From the NCBI GenBank assembly GCA_900759385.1, contig CAAEUZ010000117.1, positions 1 to 60,012 of the forward strand: DNA of 60,012 bases. Direction: 5' to 3'. A program made the translations under genes and the position numbers. This DNA comes from an uncultured Oscillospiraceae bacterium (GTDB taxonomy: Bacteria; Bacillota; Clostridia; Oscillospirales; Oscillospiraceae). The notes under the pieces are model-generated. The model did no database searches and was not told the DNA's origin. It saw only the letters and a list, made by a program, of their open reading frames with translations. Positions 15,876 through 24,894 of the stretch are shown one piece after another; positions within the stretch are counted from its first letter, which is position 1; every line of letters begins with the position of its first letter.

Positions 15876-17474
15876 TTGGCTGAACACATATTCAACGACG
15901 GCAGCGACAACTACGCCGCAGCCGCAAAGCACATCTCCCGTGCCGCACAGAGCGCAAGGCGCTCAACCGCAGCGGCGGCATCTGTCAAGGCCGGAGCTGC
16001 GACCGGCAAGGCCGTTGCAGGCTCCGCTGCAGGCGTTGCTATGACCGGGCCGTGGGGAGCCGCGCTCTCTGCGGCCTGGGAGCTGAGGCACACGCTCTTC
16101 AAGGTGCTCATATTCCTCTGCCTGCTGGTGCTGTTCTTCATCATACTCATCGTTTCCATACCGTCCATATTGCTCGGCAGCGTCCTCGGCGACGACTCCA
16201 CCGGCGCGCAGACGCTTCAGGCAAACTACAACAGCCTCGCCTATGTCGTGGATACCGCCGTGGAGCGCGGTCACGAGCTGGCGCTCGAGCGCGTGGAGCA
16301 GATTATCTCGGACGGCGGCTACGACTATGATCTGTCCATGGCGGCGCTCATAGATAACGCTCAAAACACCGCCGGGTACGATGTGGGCTGGATACTCGCG
16401 GCGTACTCGGCCTCGCTCGCCCAACAGGACACGAGCGCCGGAGATATGGCGGCAAAGCTCGAAGCCGTGGCGGCAGATATGTTCCCAGTTACATACACGG
16501 AGGGCGGCGAGGCCGCAGCGGAAACCATCGCCTACAGCCCCGTCACTGTGACCGTCGTGACCGGGAGCACGCCGACGGGCAGCATCAACGGCGTGACGCA
16601 GTACCGCTACTTCACGGAGCAGCGCACCTATTACGTCCCGGACGGCACAACAACCGAGCCGACCGCGGCATACAGCCCCGTCACAGTCACCGTCCCGGTG
16701 TACAGCGGCGGGCAGATAACAGGGACGCGCCAGGCGACGTACTACACGCCCAGCGGCTCAGCGCCGGAGGCGTCGCGCGTCGTCGTGTGCACGATACACC
16801 CCTTTGACAGTTCGGTCATCTACGAGGCCTTCGGCATCGACCCCGACGCCGTCTACGACCAGTTCAACATAACTTACGCCGAGGCAATCGACTACATGGC
16901 CAATGCCCTGAGCAAGACGCTATACGGCGCCGAAAACAGCACCACGACCAGCGCAGAGGCCATGAGCGAGGCCGAGATAAGCGCTTTCGTGGGCGCCCTC
17001 GACTGCAGTGATGAGCGAAAAAGAGTGCTCGAGACGGCGCTCTCGCTTGTGGGGAGAGTCCCGTACTTCTGGGGCGGCAAATCCGCGCCGGGGTGGAACG
17101 ACGATTGGAACACTCCGAAGCTCGTGACCGCTGCTGGTTCGACTACCACCGGCACCATACGCCCCTACGGTCTCGACTGCTCGGGCTTCTCGGACTGGGC
17201 GTACCAGACCGCGCTCAGCGTCACGATAGGCGCCGGAACATGGGGTCAGTGGAACGCGAGTACGGAGATTTCAGAGGGCGAGCTCATACCCGGCGACCTC
17301 GGCTTTCAGAACCTGCCGAACGCCGACACCAACCACGTCCTAATCTACGCCGGCACCGACGCCGATGGCCGACAGCTCTGGGTACATTGCACCAGCGGCA
17401 GCGGCGTGGTGCTCAACTCGCCGGACTACATACGCTACTGCAGGCGGCCGAATGTGGCGCTGGGCGGTACATGA
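15876..17474 (+). CDS. NlpC/P60 (C40) cell-wall hydrolase of the conjugation machinery
   Basis: A 532-residue membrane-anchored peptidoglycan hydrolase resembling Tn916 Orf14/CwlT, which opens the wall for the mating channel. A membrane segment lies at about residues 72-103. A lysozyme-like region at about 110-215 is suggested by AYDVGWILAAYSAS. A tandem repeat of about 45 residues, each copy beginning AYSPVTVTV (about 222-310), follows. The C-terminal NlpC/P60 domain carries the catalytic Cys in YGLDCSGF (about 433) and His in NHVLIYAG (about 486). The start is TTG at 15876, six bases after the previous stop, with GAAGGTGA upstream. The repeat looks like a recent duplication. Confidence 0.82.
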   Translation: MAEHIFNDGSDNYAAAAKHISRAAQSARRSTAAAASVKAGAATGKAVAGSAAGVAMTGPWGAALSAAWELRHTLFKVLIFLCLLVLFFIILIVSIPSILLGSVLGDDSTGAQTLQANYNSLAYVVDTAVERGHELALERVEQIISDGGYDYDLSMAALIDNAQNTAGYDVGWILAAYSASLAQQDTSAGDMAAKLEAVAADMFPVTYTEGGEAAAETIAYSPVTVTVVTGSTPTGSINGVTQYRYFTEQRTYYVPDGTTTEPTAAYSPVTVTVPVYSGGQITGTRQATYYTPSGSAPEASRVVVCTIHPFDSSVIYEAFGIDPDAVYDQFNITYAEAIDYMANALSKTLYGAENSTTTSAEAMSEAEISAFVGALDCSDERKRVLETALSLVGRVPYFWGGKSAPGWNDDWNTPKLVTAAGSTTTGTIRPYGLDCSGFSDWAYQTALSVTIGAGTWGQWNASTEISEGELIPGDLGFQNLPNADTNHVLIYAGTDADGRQLWVHCTSGSGVVLNSPDYIRYCRRPNVALGGT

Positions 17475-17478
17475 AAGT

Positions 17479-17515
17479 CCCGGCTAAAATAACATGAGAT
17501 GTTATTTTAGCCGGG
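17479..17515. repeat. Perfect 17-bp hairpin between hydrolase and PrgI genes
   Basis: CCCGGCTAAAATAACAT (17479-17495) and ATGTTATTTTAGCCGGG (17499-17515) leave a three-base loop. No U-tract follows on the plus strand, so it is unlikely to be a simple terminator. It ends 10 bases before the AGGAGG site of prgI and could affect message processing or translation. Confidence 0.7.
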
Positions 17516-17539
17516 AAAACAACTCAGGAGGCGATACAC

Positions 17540-17911
17540 TTGGAGGACAGGGAATATTCAAACGTCTACGCCATACCGGCGAACTACACGGACTCAGGCA
17601 AGCTCTTCGGCGGCATGGTGGACACGCGAAACGCCGTTGAAGCGGTGCTGCTGCTCGCCGCGGTGGGTGTGCCGGAGCTCTTCTGGATACCCATGTCCGG
17701 TACAATACGCGTCGTGGTCATGACCGTGACGCTCATACCGCTCGGCGTGGTCGCGGTCATGGGCGTGGACGGCGGCTCGCTGCTCCAGTACATAGGCCAC
17801 ATTCTGCGCTTCTGGTCGCACAGGCGCAAACTTCACTTCAGGAGGATAGGGCATGGCCGGAAGAAAGGCAAAAAGGTTTGTTTTCACTTCAATTGTTTCT
17901 TACTGTATTAG
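17540..17911 (+). CDS. PrgI-family conjugation protein (VirB3-like), 3' end altered
   Basis: A 123-residue PrgI/VirB3-like protein with two membrane helices (about residues 32-52 and 55-75), opening with the family's typical YAIPANYTDSGKLFGGM. PrgI proteins sit next to the VirB4 ATPase in Gram-positive type IV systems. The start is TTG, with AGGAGG nine bases upstream. The last dozen codons (after GRKKGKK) run into the AT-rich restriction-modification cassette and read as CFHFNCFLLY, so the native C-terminus has probably been replaced. Confidence 0.8.
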   Translation: MEDREYSNVYAIPANYTDSGKLFGGMVDTRNAVEAVLLLAAVGVPELFWIPMSGTIRVVVMTVTLIPLGVVAVMGVDGGSLLQYIGHILRFWSHRRKLHFRRIGHGRKKGKKVCFHFNCFLLY

Positions 17912-17915
17912 TTAG
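17853..17915 (+). pseudogene. Twenty-codon stub of the gene after prgI, probably virB4
   Basis: An ATG with a perfect AGGAGG site overlaps the end of prgI and reads MAGRKAKR before entering AT-rich foreign sequence and stopping at 17915. The gene expected here in this type of element is the VirB4 ATPase, whose start is typically short and Lys/Arg-rich. No other VirB4 candidate exists in the window. The identity is inferred from gene order. Confidence 0.5.
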
Positions 17916-17947
17916 CACAACATGGCATGTATGACGTCATTACCTCA

Positions 17948-19009
17948 TCAATTATTACCAATAGCAGAAGACAAATTGGATATATTGTTTGCCTCATTCC
18001 TGATTCTTTCACGCATATATAAATCCATATAACCCCAATCAGGCTCGCAATCATGTGTAACTGGAAGTTTGATACGCTCCTTTTTTAGCAATTCCGGAAA
18101 CAATCCGAAATTATAAGGATATTTATGAACCACCGTTTGAAAACAGGATGCAAGAAACAAGCATGTCATCATACTCAGTTTGCGAGTATCTATGTAGTAT
18201 ATATCTCTGCCAGATAAAAACGGTTTTTTTTGGTAAAAGAAAGCGGCGTTTTCGGCGCCCCATGTTATGACGCCGGCGGGACTCGGTTCAACGCCTGCAA
18301 CAGGGTAGACGCGGCACTTAACTCCGTTATTATATTTTGTGCGTACGATATATGGAATTCCATCACTTTTTTCAACGACTTGAAGTGAATGCAAAACTGG
18401 TGGTTTTACAATATTGGGGAACAGATCTCCAATCACGAATTCGCGCCATTCAGAGACGTTCAGACATCTGGCATTGTTTTCAGCATATTTCAGCGCGTCG
18501 AGTTTTTTGTCTGCTTCAGCCATGGTTTCGGACATATACTTATCCATATAAGCCCAGTCTGGATCGCCAATATCATTAACTGGAAGTGGCACCTCCATGT
18601 CTAAAGCTATTTCACGTGTGAACTTATACGCATAGTCGAAGCCACAAAGAACCGCCGTCTTTTTGAATGCAGTTACAAAAAACAGCAACCGCTTTTCCTG
18701 CCATTTTGCTGCATATTTGCCCTTTGGATACATCCCTTGCACATGTGGATATCCAACAAAATCGTTAGGCTGGTAAAAGACTGCATCAGCGGTTGTAGTG
18801 TCACTAAATGTAACCAGTCCGCCTTTTTCAGTGACATCTTGCATGGAGTAGCCGCCTATACCGTTATTGTAACTTGAATTAACAACAACCGGATTATCAC
18901 CATCATCCAACAACTGGGCGTTTGTCATCTTGTATGCTTTTGTTGGATGGATATCAAACAAGTCTCCAATAACAAATGGCTTCCACCCACTCGTATCAAT
19001 CTTCGTCAT
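17948..19009 (-). CDS. Specificity (S) subunit of a BcgI-like restriction-modification system
   Basis: A 353-residue specificity subunit with two target-recognition halves (residues 1-170 and 185-345). Each opens with WKPFVIGDLF or WREFVIGDLF and ends with a matching GDPDWAYMDKYM or EPDWGYMDLYM helix, the inner repeat typical of HsdS. It would pick a two-part DNA target for the methylase/nuclease encoded upstream. Its start codon overlaps the end of that gene by 14 bases, so they are co-translated. Codon use is AT-rich, unlike the flanking ICE genes. The size matches the B subunit of BcgI. Confidence 0.85.
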   Translation of the reverse strand: MTKIDTSGWKPFVIGDLFDIHPTKAYKMTNAQLLDDGDNPVVVNSSYNNGIGGYSMQDVTEKGGLVTFSDTTTADAVFYQPNDFVGYPHVQGMYPKGKYAAKWQEKRLLFFVTAFKKTAVLCGFDYAYKFTREIALDMEVPLPVNDIGDPDWAYMDKYMSETMAEADKKLDALKYAENNARCLNVSEWREFVIGDLFPNIVKPPVLHSLQVVEKSDGIPYIVRTKYNNGVKCRVYPVAGVEPSPAGVITWGAENAAFFYQKKPFLSGRDIYYIDTRKLSMMTCLFLASCFQTVVHKYPYNFGLFPELLKKERIKLPVTHDCEPDWGYMDLYMRERIRNEANNISNLSSAIGNN

Positions 19010-20822
19010 CGCTGATGCTGCCTTTCTTCATAGTCACAGTGACGGCTTTGTCATCGGCCCTGACGCTGCTGGAATACATCATGGTGTTCAACAGCTTTTC
19101 CCCGAATTCCTTTGCGTTTATGCCTCTCTGGAACATCAAATAATCCATGGCCGTCTTGCGAAAGTCCTCCTCACAAATCTCGAATGGTTTTTGTGGCATC
19201 TGATAGGACAGATGGTCGGCCGGATTCACCCACTGGCAGGTAATATCGCCGGATTGCTTTGCCACAACGTCAACCCAATAATCCTCAATTGCCGCCCACT
19301 TTCCATACACATCATGACGACCCTTGTTCTTGACTGTTGCAAGGCCGTCTGACTCCATATAGCAGGCGAAAAACTCTTTGCCATTCTGCGCAGCGCCGGA
19401 TTCGAATACGAAAATACTCGTAGTTATACCAACGCCGAAGAACAGATCTTCCGGCAGCTTGATGACCTTGCGAAGCCGGTGCTTTTTCAAAATCCTTTTA
19501 ATCTGCGCTTTTCCGGCTTTTTCGAGTTTCTTGTCCGGCAATATAAACGCACATTGAGTGTGGGCTGGGACACTGTTGAGGACGTTTTCAACAATAGTTA
19601 TACAACCATATTTGTTCTCATACGGTGGATTCATGAGAACTTTAGTTATGTTTTTGGAGGAAATCCATTTGCACGCGGCGTCAGTCCGTGCGTCCATCTG
19701 CTCAAGATTCGTTTTGCCGTCCTTGTGTATCAGCATGTTTGCGCAGGCCAGGGCAAATATCTCGCGGTCAAATTCTATACCGAATAGCTGTTTTGATTTA
19801 ATTTCTTTGGCCTTGCTTGTTGTTACTCCTCCCGCCTCCTGAATCATATTGGCCATCGCCTTGACGAGAAATCCGCCGGAGCCGCACGTGGCATCGAGAA
19901 CTCGGTCATCCTTGTTGACCTCGAGAATTTTATACATAAAATCAGTTATATGTTCAGGGGTAAATATTTGACCTGACTCGGATTTTTTCTTGTACCTATT
20001 GAACTCATTGAAGAAGATACCCATGACATCCTCGCCTCGCCATGCATCCGAATTCAGGCAGTCGGATATTTCAGTGACCCATCCGATGAAAAGAGAAATA
20101 AGGTCTTTGACATGCTGCTGCTCTTCCTCATCTTCGCTGTTGACATTGAGATTCATACGTATTTCGGAAAAAACTTCGAGCAAGAGGGTCAGCTTTTGGT
20201 TCTGCTTCTTATCGTGCTTGAGCGCATTTGCAATTGAGGTTTGAATAGCATTAGTGAATGCAGCATAATCCATTCCGTTGACCATCAGGGCTCCGAAGCG
20301 TTTTGCGACCAAGGCACAGGCTGTAAAAATCATGCGGTGATAAAGGTTCTTTATACCGAATTCAAAATGTAGGCAGTTGTTGATTTTCGCTGTCAGCTGG
20401 TAGATACGTTCCTTGTCTATGGCATCCACGTTGTAAAGCGAAAGATAGTAGCCGATGTCCTGAAGACTGTCCGGCGAGCTTATCTCCTCCATGCCCTTGA
20501 ACACTCGTACGTCTTCGCCGTTATACAAAATGCCTACTACCTTCTCATACTGCGTTTGTACTATGCGTATGTTTTTCAGCAGCTCCTTTATCTGTGCTTT
20601 GCCAAGAGCAACGCGGCTCGCTTTAGCTTCCAGTACAACGGCGACGTCATTTTTGTTATTTGGCAGATACCATCCGTCCGGCCTGTCCGCTACTCCAGGA
20701 AATCCGAGCTGGGCAAATGTGGTGATTTGCCCGGTGCCCGCGATTGCCTTGTCGTTGTCAGCTAGACCTAGTATGTCCCGGGCTTCGTCACGCACTTTAT
20801 CTTCGGTCAGATTTTTTGCCAT
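18996..20822 (-). CDS. Fused nuclease-methyltransferase (BcgI A-like type IIB/IIG)
   Basis: A 608-residue adenine DNA methyltransferase with a nuclease fused in front. At the N-terminus a PD-(D/E)xK site is visible: Pro48-Asp49, then Glu65-Ala-Lys67 in VVLEAKAS. A helical linker follows, then the N6-methylase core with motif I DATCGSGGFL (about 306) and motif IV NPPY (about 396). The protein is larger than a bare HsdM. With a separate S subunit and no HsdR it fits type IIB enzymes such as BcgI, which cut on both sides of their site. The ATG at 20822 is chosen because AAAGGTG lies upstream. The cassette is AT-rich and was probably acquired. Confidence 0.8.
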   Translation of the reverse strand: MAKNLTEDKVRDEARDILGLADNDKAIAGTGQITTFAQLGFPGVADRPDGWYLPNNKNDVAVVLEAKASRVALGKAQIKELLKNIRIVQTQYEKVVGILYNGEDVRVFKGMEEISSPDSLQDIGYYLSLYNVDAIDKERIYQLTAKINNCLHFEFGIKNLYHRMIFTACALVAKRFGALMVNGMDYAAFTNAIQTSIANALKHDKKQNQKLTLLLEVFSEIRMNLNVNSEDEEEQQHVKDLISLFIGWVTEISDCLNSDAWRGEDVMGIFFNEFNRYKKKSESGQIFTPEHITDFMYKILEVNKDDRVLDATCGSGGFLVKAMANMIQEAGGVTTSKAKEIKSKQLFGIEFDREIFALACANMLIHKDGKTNLEQMDARTDAACKWISSKNITKVLMNPPYENKYGCITIVENVLNSVPAHTQCAFILPDKKLEKAGKAQIKRILKKHRLRKVIKLPEDLFFGVGITTSIFVFESGAAQNGKEFFACYMESDGLATVKNKGRHDVYGKWAAIEDYWVDVVAKQSGDITCQWVNPADHLSYQMPQKPFEICEEDFRKTAMDYLMFQRGINAKEFGEKLLNTMMYSSSVRADDKAVTVTMKKGSISDDED

Positions 20823-20864
20823 AAAGTTCACCTTTTAAATACACGGTTGTTTTTGTTTCTTGAG

Positions 20865-20893
20865 ATTATATAACACAATCTACATTTTGTCGA
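20865..20893 (-). promoter_or_regulatory. Promoter of the restriction-modification operon
   Basis: Read on the minus strand, TCGACA (20888-20893) and TATAAT (20865-20870) are 17 bases apart, about 43 bases before the methylase start. The -35 box lies at the edge of the neighbouring ICE gene. Confidence 0.6.
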
Positions 20894-21429
20894 TAAGAAA
20901 CCTTATCAATGCCTACACCGGCTCGCCCTTCGCGGCAATGGACGTTGAAACCATAACCGCCGCCAACGTGCCGGTGGAAATAGGGTTCACGGCTGAGGGC
21001 TGGTTCAGCCTCCGGCTTCCGCTGCTGCTGCCAAAAAAGGAGCGCGGCTCAGCCGAGTATGTGCGCTCTATCCTGCTCCCGGCCCTGAAAACGTTCTTCG
21101 CGGACAGGTTGCCGTTGCGTTTTGAGGACTGTGTACTCATTTACCGCCACGTCTACGCCGAGGACAGGCCCGAACGGCAGCGCCGCGACCACGACAACAT
21201 CGAGATAAACATGGTCTCCGACTGCATCGCTCTCTACGCTATGACCGACGACGCGCCGGGGCTGTGCTCTCACTACTACTGCAGCGCCTCCGCGACAGTC
21301 GAGCGCACCGAGGCCTACGTCGTGCCACAGCGCGAGTTTGCCGCATGGCTCGAGGCCGAGAAAGCCATGCCGGACGAGGGGGTGAAGTTATATGATTCCC
21401 CTCCTGAAAGCGGCAAAAAAGCGGTGTAA
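20887..21429 (+). CDS. ICE-associated conserved protein (DUF6100-like), 5' end damaged
   Basis: About 180 residues of a soluble protein of a family I associate with clostridial conjugative elements, found close to virD4. Recognisable stretches are NLINAYTGSPFAAMDVETI, FSLRLPLLLPKK and RDHDNIEINMVSDCIALY. The sense frame opens RNLINAY right at the border of the AT-rich cassette, where ATA stands in place of the expected ATG. Possible starts are TTG at 20887 or 20860 or the ATG at 20938, none with a good ribosome binding site. It has probably lost its native start and may not be made. The family name is tentative. Confidence 0.55.
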   Translation: MSIRNLINAYTGSPFAAMDVETITAANVPVEIGFTAEGWFSLRLPLLLPKKERGSAEYVRSILLPALKTFFADRLPLRFEDCVLIYRHVYAEDRPERQRRDHDNIEINMVSDCIALYAMTDDAPGLCSHYYCSASATVERTEAYVVPQREFAAWLEAEKAMPDEGVKLYDSPPESGKKAV

Positions 21430-21586
21430 AAACGGCTCAAAAACGCACATGGAAAATCTCACAGCTTTTGTCCCGGCAGAAATGCAGCCGCCGCGCGGCT
21501 TTTTGGCTCCAAACGCGGCCCGGATTCCGACAAAGAGAGCAGTCACGTTGTCGGGAAATTCCGCGCCTGGTGAGGCGCAATGCTGA
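21392..21586 (+). CDS. Small ICE protein of unknown function
   Basis: A 64-residue basic protein (start MIPLLKAAKKRCKNG, then FVPAEMQPPRGFLAPNAA). GAGGGGGTGAAG stands at the right distance before the ATG, and the frame overlaps the ends of both neighbours, as coupled genes do. No domain was recognised. It contains the 16-base sequence TTTTTGGCTCCAAACG that recurs at 57172. Confidence 0.45.
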   Translation: MIPLLKAAKKRCKNGSKTHMENLTAFVPAEMQPPRGFLAPNAARIPTKRAVTLSGNSAPGEAQC

Positions 21587-22716
21587 CGCTGCGCCCCGGC
21601 AGTCAGGCGTTTCTTTTGGTGAGCCTGCTCGCCGTGACGGGCGAATTCCCACTGCGCTCGCTCCACTTGCTCGGCAACGAGAGGGTGCTGCGCGAGCTTG
21701 TGCGACGCGGCTCAGGCAGGCAAGTCATACGCAATTCCGACGGGAGCGCTCAGATAGATGCGCGGCTCTTCCAGATAAGCGGCAGAGGCCTGGAAAAGTC
21801 CCTGCGCCTATATAAAGGCGCACTGCCCGTGCTCGACTGGCTGCATCCGGCGGCATACCGGTACTACATGGATTCATTCTATGGTCACCGCTTTACGGGC
21901 GACAGCGCCCACCGCGAGCGCAACCACCGCGTGGCAGAGGCCGCCGCCATGTTCGTGCGCTCCGGCGTGGAGATAAGGCCATACCTGTTGCCTGCACTGC
22001 AAACCGAGAGCATCCGGCAAACCGTGACAGAACGTCACGCCTTCTATTTCGCCCGCGACCTCAAACGGCTGCGCGCCGGGGAGCAGAACAAGACAATGTT
22101 CACGCGCACTGTCGGTGCGTTGTTTTCCACCGAGAGCTGTTACGCCGTGTACAACACGCGCGCGGCGGCTATGAAGTGGAACGGCCTTGGCGAGTTCAAG
22201 GCGCTGCACAGCTTAAACGAGTTTGCGCGCATGAACGCCGGTGTGGGTATGGACTCGGCTATACTCTTCGGCGCATCTGAGAAGACGGCGCTCGCAACAC
22301 TCGCGGCGTCGGCGCACCCGAACAGGCCGGAGTTCCGCTTCGATAGGATATACCCGCACATACACTTCGTGCCCCTGGATTCTTTCGGAACCCGTATGCT
22401 GAAGCTGCTGCTCACACCAGACTGGAACGGGAAAATGCTAAACGCCCTGTTTGATCCCGAAGACCGCTTCAAAAGCGGAATGGGTCTGACGGAGCGCGAC
22501 GCCGTTGTTGGCGGAGTGAGCGTGCTCTCCCACTTCGACGGCGACATAACCCGGCTCATGCGCTTTCGTGAGGCGGCAGAGCTGTATGGCGGCAAGTACG
22601 AGGTGCTCTGCTTCCCGGAACAGGCCGGGTTTGTAACGGAGTATATGGGCGCGCTCGCCGCCGTGCGGACAATCACCATAGACGAAATTGAGGAGGCGAT
22701 GAAACTTGAAACGTAA
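21580..22716 (+). CDS. Conserved ICE protein upstream of virD4
   Basis: A 378-residue soluble protein that was not recognised by domain. It begins with a winged-helix-like segment (SQAFLLVSLLAVTGEFPLRS, then LHLLGNERVLRELV, about residues 7-41) and later has mixed alpha/beta character. It lies directly before the coupling protein, with which it overlaps by 11 bases, so translation is coupled. Its position and the N-terminal helices suggest a relaxosome accessory or DNA-binding role (inference). GGTGAGGC precedes the ATG. Confidence 0.55.
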   Translation: MLTLRPGSQAFLLVSLLAVTGEFPLRSLHLLGNERVLRELVRRGSGRQVIRNSDGSAQIDARLFQISGRGLEKSLRLYKGALPVLDWLHPAAYRYYMDSFYGHRFTGDSAHRERNHRVAEAAAMFVRSGVEIRPYLLPALQTESIRQTVTERHAFYFARDLKRLRAGEQNKTMFTRTVGALFSTESCYAVYNTRAAAMKWNGLGEFKALHSLNEFARMNAGVGMDSAILFGASEKTALATLAASAHPNRPEFRFDRIYPHIHFVPLDSFGTRMLKLLLTPDWNGKMLNALFDPEDRFKSGMGLTERDAVVGGVSVLSHFDGDITRLMRFREAAELYGGKYEVLCFPEQAGFVTEYMGALAAVRTITIDEIEEAMKLET

Positions 22717-24544
22717 GGCTGGCATAATTGCCGGCGTCATACTGGGATGCGCGGCGGTATTATACTTAGCCGGCTTACTGGGTCAGCTGCTGGATAACTA
22801 CTCAGTCTGGCAGGCCGAGGGCGGCATTGTAGGCCAAGCTGCGATGAAGCCCATCGGCTGGGACTTGTTTAGCTGCTTCTCAGCCGTCTTGACCGCCTCG
22901 GGTTTGAAGAACGCGGCGCTGCTGCTCATCATCACGGCAGCCGTTGCAGCCTATTTGAAATTCGGCAGGTTCCGGGACGGGGACTACGACCCGAGGGGTT
23001 TCGCGCTCAGCCGCGACGGCACCTACGGCACGGCGGCGTGGATGAGCGAGCGCGAGCTGCGCGAAGTGCTGGAGGTCAAGCCGATTGGCAGAGCCGACGG
23101 GATAATCCTCGGCGAACGAGACGGCGGCGCGGTCTGCCTCCCGGCAGGCACCAGACTGAACCGGCACATAGCCGTCATAGGCGCGTCAGGCACAATGAAG
23201 TCCCGGGCTGTTATCCGTCCCGCGCTCTTCAACATCATTCGCAGGGGCGATTCTGCCATCATAACGGACAGCAAAGGCGAGCTCTACAGCGACACTGCGG
23301 AGCTGTTCCGCGCCCACGGCTATGAGGTCAAGGTGTTCAACCTTGTGAACCCCGCGCACGGCGACTCCTGGAACTGTATGTCCGACCTCGGCGGCGACAC
23401 GCTGCTCGCGCAGGTGCTCACCAACGTCATTATCCGCAACACCAGCGAGGGCAAGGGCGACCACTTCTGGGATAACGGCGAGGCCAACCTGCTAAAGGCG
23501 CTTGTGCTCTACGTCGGCCTCGACCCTAGCAGGACGCCGGACGAGAAGAACCTCGCCTCGGTCTACCAGATGCTGATACGCAACAGCGAGCGCCAGCTCA
23601 CTGCGCTCTTTGAGAAGCTGCCGCTCGACCACCCGGCCCGCGCTCCGTACAACCTGTTCGCGCAGGCCAGCGACACAGTGCGGTCGGGCATCGTGCTCGG
23701 CCTTGGCACGCGGCTGCAGGTGCTGCAAAACGAGGCCGTGCGGGGCATAATAAGCCGCAGCGACATAGACCTCACCGCGCCCGGCAGGCACAAGTGCGCC
23801 TACTTCGTCGTGCTCAGCGACCAGGACGCTACAATGACGTTTCTCTCGTCGCTGTTCTTCTCTTTCCTGTTCATAAAGCTCGTGCGCTACGCCGACAGCA
23901 CGCCCGAGATGCGCTGCGCCGTGCCGGTGAACCTCATACTCGACGAGTTCAACAACATAGGCAAGCTGGGCGGCGCAGCAGACGGCTCGGACTTCACGCG
24001 CACGCTCTCAGTCATACGCAGCCGCGCAATCTATGTCATGCTCGCCGTGCAGAGCCTTGGCCAGCTCCAGAACCGCTACCCGAACAACCTCTGGGCTGAG
24101 ATTATAGGCAACACCGACGTGCAGCTCATGCTCGGCTGCACCGACGACGTCACTGCCGAATACTTCTCCGAACGCAGCGGAGATATGAGCATCAGGATAA
24201 GCTCTACCATGACCGTGCGCAAGACTATGGCAGTCGCCCAGGTCATACCCGAATACCGCCAGACACAGGGTCAGGGCAAGCGCCGCCTGCTCACTCCGGA
24301 CGAAGTGCTCAGGCTGCCGAACGACGAGCTGCTCGTCGTAATACGCGGCCACAACATACTCCGGTTGAAGAAGCTGGACTACACCCGCCTGCCCATGTCC
24401 GGAGAGATAGTGAAAACCAGCCTGATGGACTACGCGCCAACGCCAGCCTCTGCACCGCCCACGGACAAAGCGCCAGCAGAAGAACCCGCACCCCGCAAAC
24501 GCCGCGGCCTCTACAGCAGTGCCAAGCCGCCGGAGGGGTTTTGA
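22706..24544 (+). CDS. VirD4/TraG-type conjugative coupling protein
   Basis: A 612-residue coupling ATPase that brings the DNA-relaxase complex to the secretion channel. Two N-terminal membrane helices (about residues 5-23 and 60-85) are followed by the motor domain. The P-loop reads GASGTMKSR (about 158-166). It has Met where the canonical GK pair has Gly, a variant I recall in clostridial elements. Walker B is LILDEFNNIG (about 410). ITDSKGELY, DHFWDNGEANLLKAL and QSLGQL are family hallmarks. It starts at TTG after GAGGAGG, inside the end of the preceding gene. This is the clearest marker that the region is conjugative. Confidence 0.93.
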   Translation: MKRKAGIIAGVILGCAAVLYLAGLLGQLLDNYSVWQAEGGIVGQAAMKPIGWDLFSCFSAVLTASGLKNAALLLIITAAVAAYLKFGRFRDGDYDPRGFALSRDGTYGTAAWMSERELREVLEVKPIGRADGIILGERDGGAVCLPAGTRLNRHIAVIGASGTMKSRAVIRPALFNIIRRGDSAIITDSKGELYSDTAELFRAHGYEVKVFNLVNPAHGDSWNCMSDLGGDTLLAQVLTNVIIRNTSEGKGDHFWDNGEANLLKALVLYVGLDPSRTPDEKNLASVYQMLIRNSERQLTALFEKLPLDHPARAPYNLFAQASDTVRSGIVLGLGTRLQVLQNEAVRGIISRSDIDLTAPGRHKCAYFVVLSDQDATMTFLSSLFFSFLFIKLVRYADSTPEMRCAVPVNLILDEFNNIGKLGGAADGSDFTRTLSVIRSRAIYVMLAVQSLGQLQNRYPNNLWAEIIGNTDVQLMLGCTDDVTAEYFSERSGDMSIRISSTMTVRKTMAVAQVIPEYRQTQGQGKRRLLTPDEVLRLPNDELLVVIRGHNILRLKKLDYTRLPMSGEIVKTSLMDYAPTPASAPPTDKAPAEEPAPRKRRGLYSSAKPPEGF

Positions 24545-24621
24545 GTATGTGAGGCATTGCCCGCAAAGCAGCTTGATATTTTCCCACAACTATGCTACAA
24601 CACACTCAGGAGGCTGACGCC

Positions 24622-24894
24622 ATGAAGATTGTTAGACCTGTTTCAGACCTACAGAATCACTTGGATGAGATAAGCAAAATAGCGCACGAAACCGGGCAAC
24701 CGGTGTTCCTGACCAAAGACGGCCATGTGGACATTGTTCTGATGAGCATGGAGGCGTATGAGAATCTCCAGTTTGAGAGCGAGATATATTTCAAACTCAG
24801 GGAGGCCGAGCTTGAGGCCGAGATGACAGACAAGCGCTACTCGTCCAAGGAGGTATTGAAGGCGATGAAGGAGGCGGCGAGTGGAGTCGTGTGA
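24622..24894 (+). CDS. Phd/YefM-family antitoxin
   Basis: A 90-residue antitoxin of the Phd/YefM type: KIVRPVSDLQNHLDEI forms the DNA-binding head, PVFLTKDGHVDIVLMSMEAYENL is the family core, and the acidic C-terminal tail would wrap a toxin. It would repress its own promoter and neutralise a RelE/ParE toxin. The start at 24622 follows AGGAGG. The toxin frame that overlaps its stop codon is broken, so this looks like an orphan antitoxin. Confidence 0.85.
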   Translation: MKIVRPVSDLQNHLDEISKIAHETGQPVFLTKDGHVDIVLMSMEAYENLQFESEIYFKLREAELEAEMTDKRYSSKEVLKAMKEAASGVV

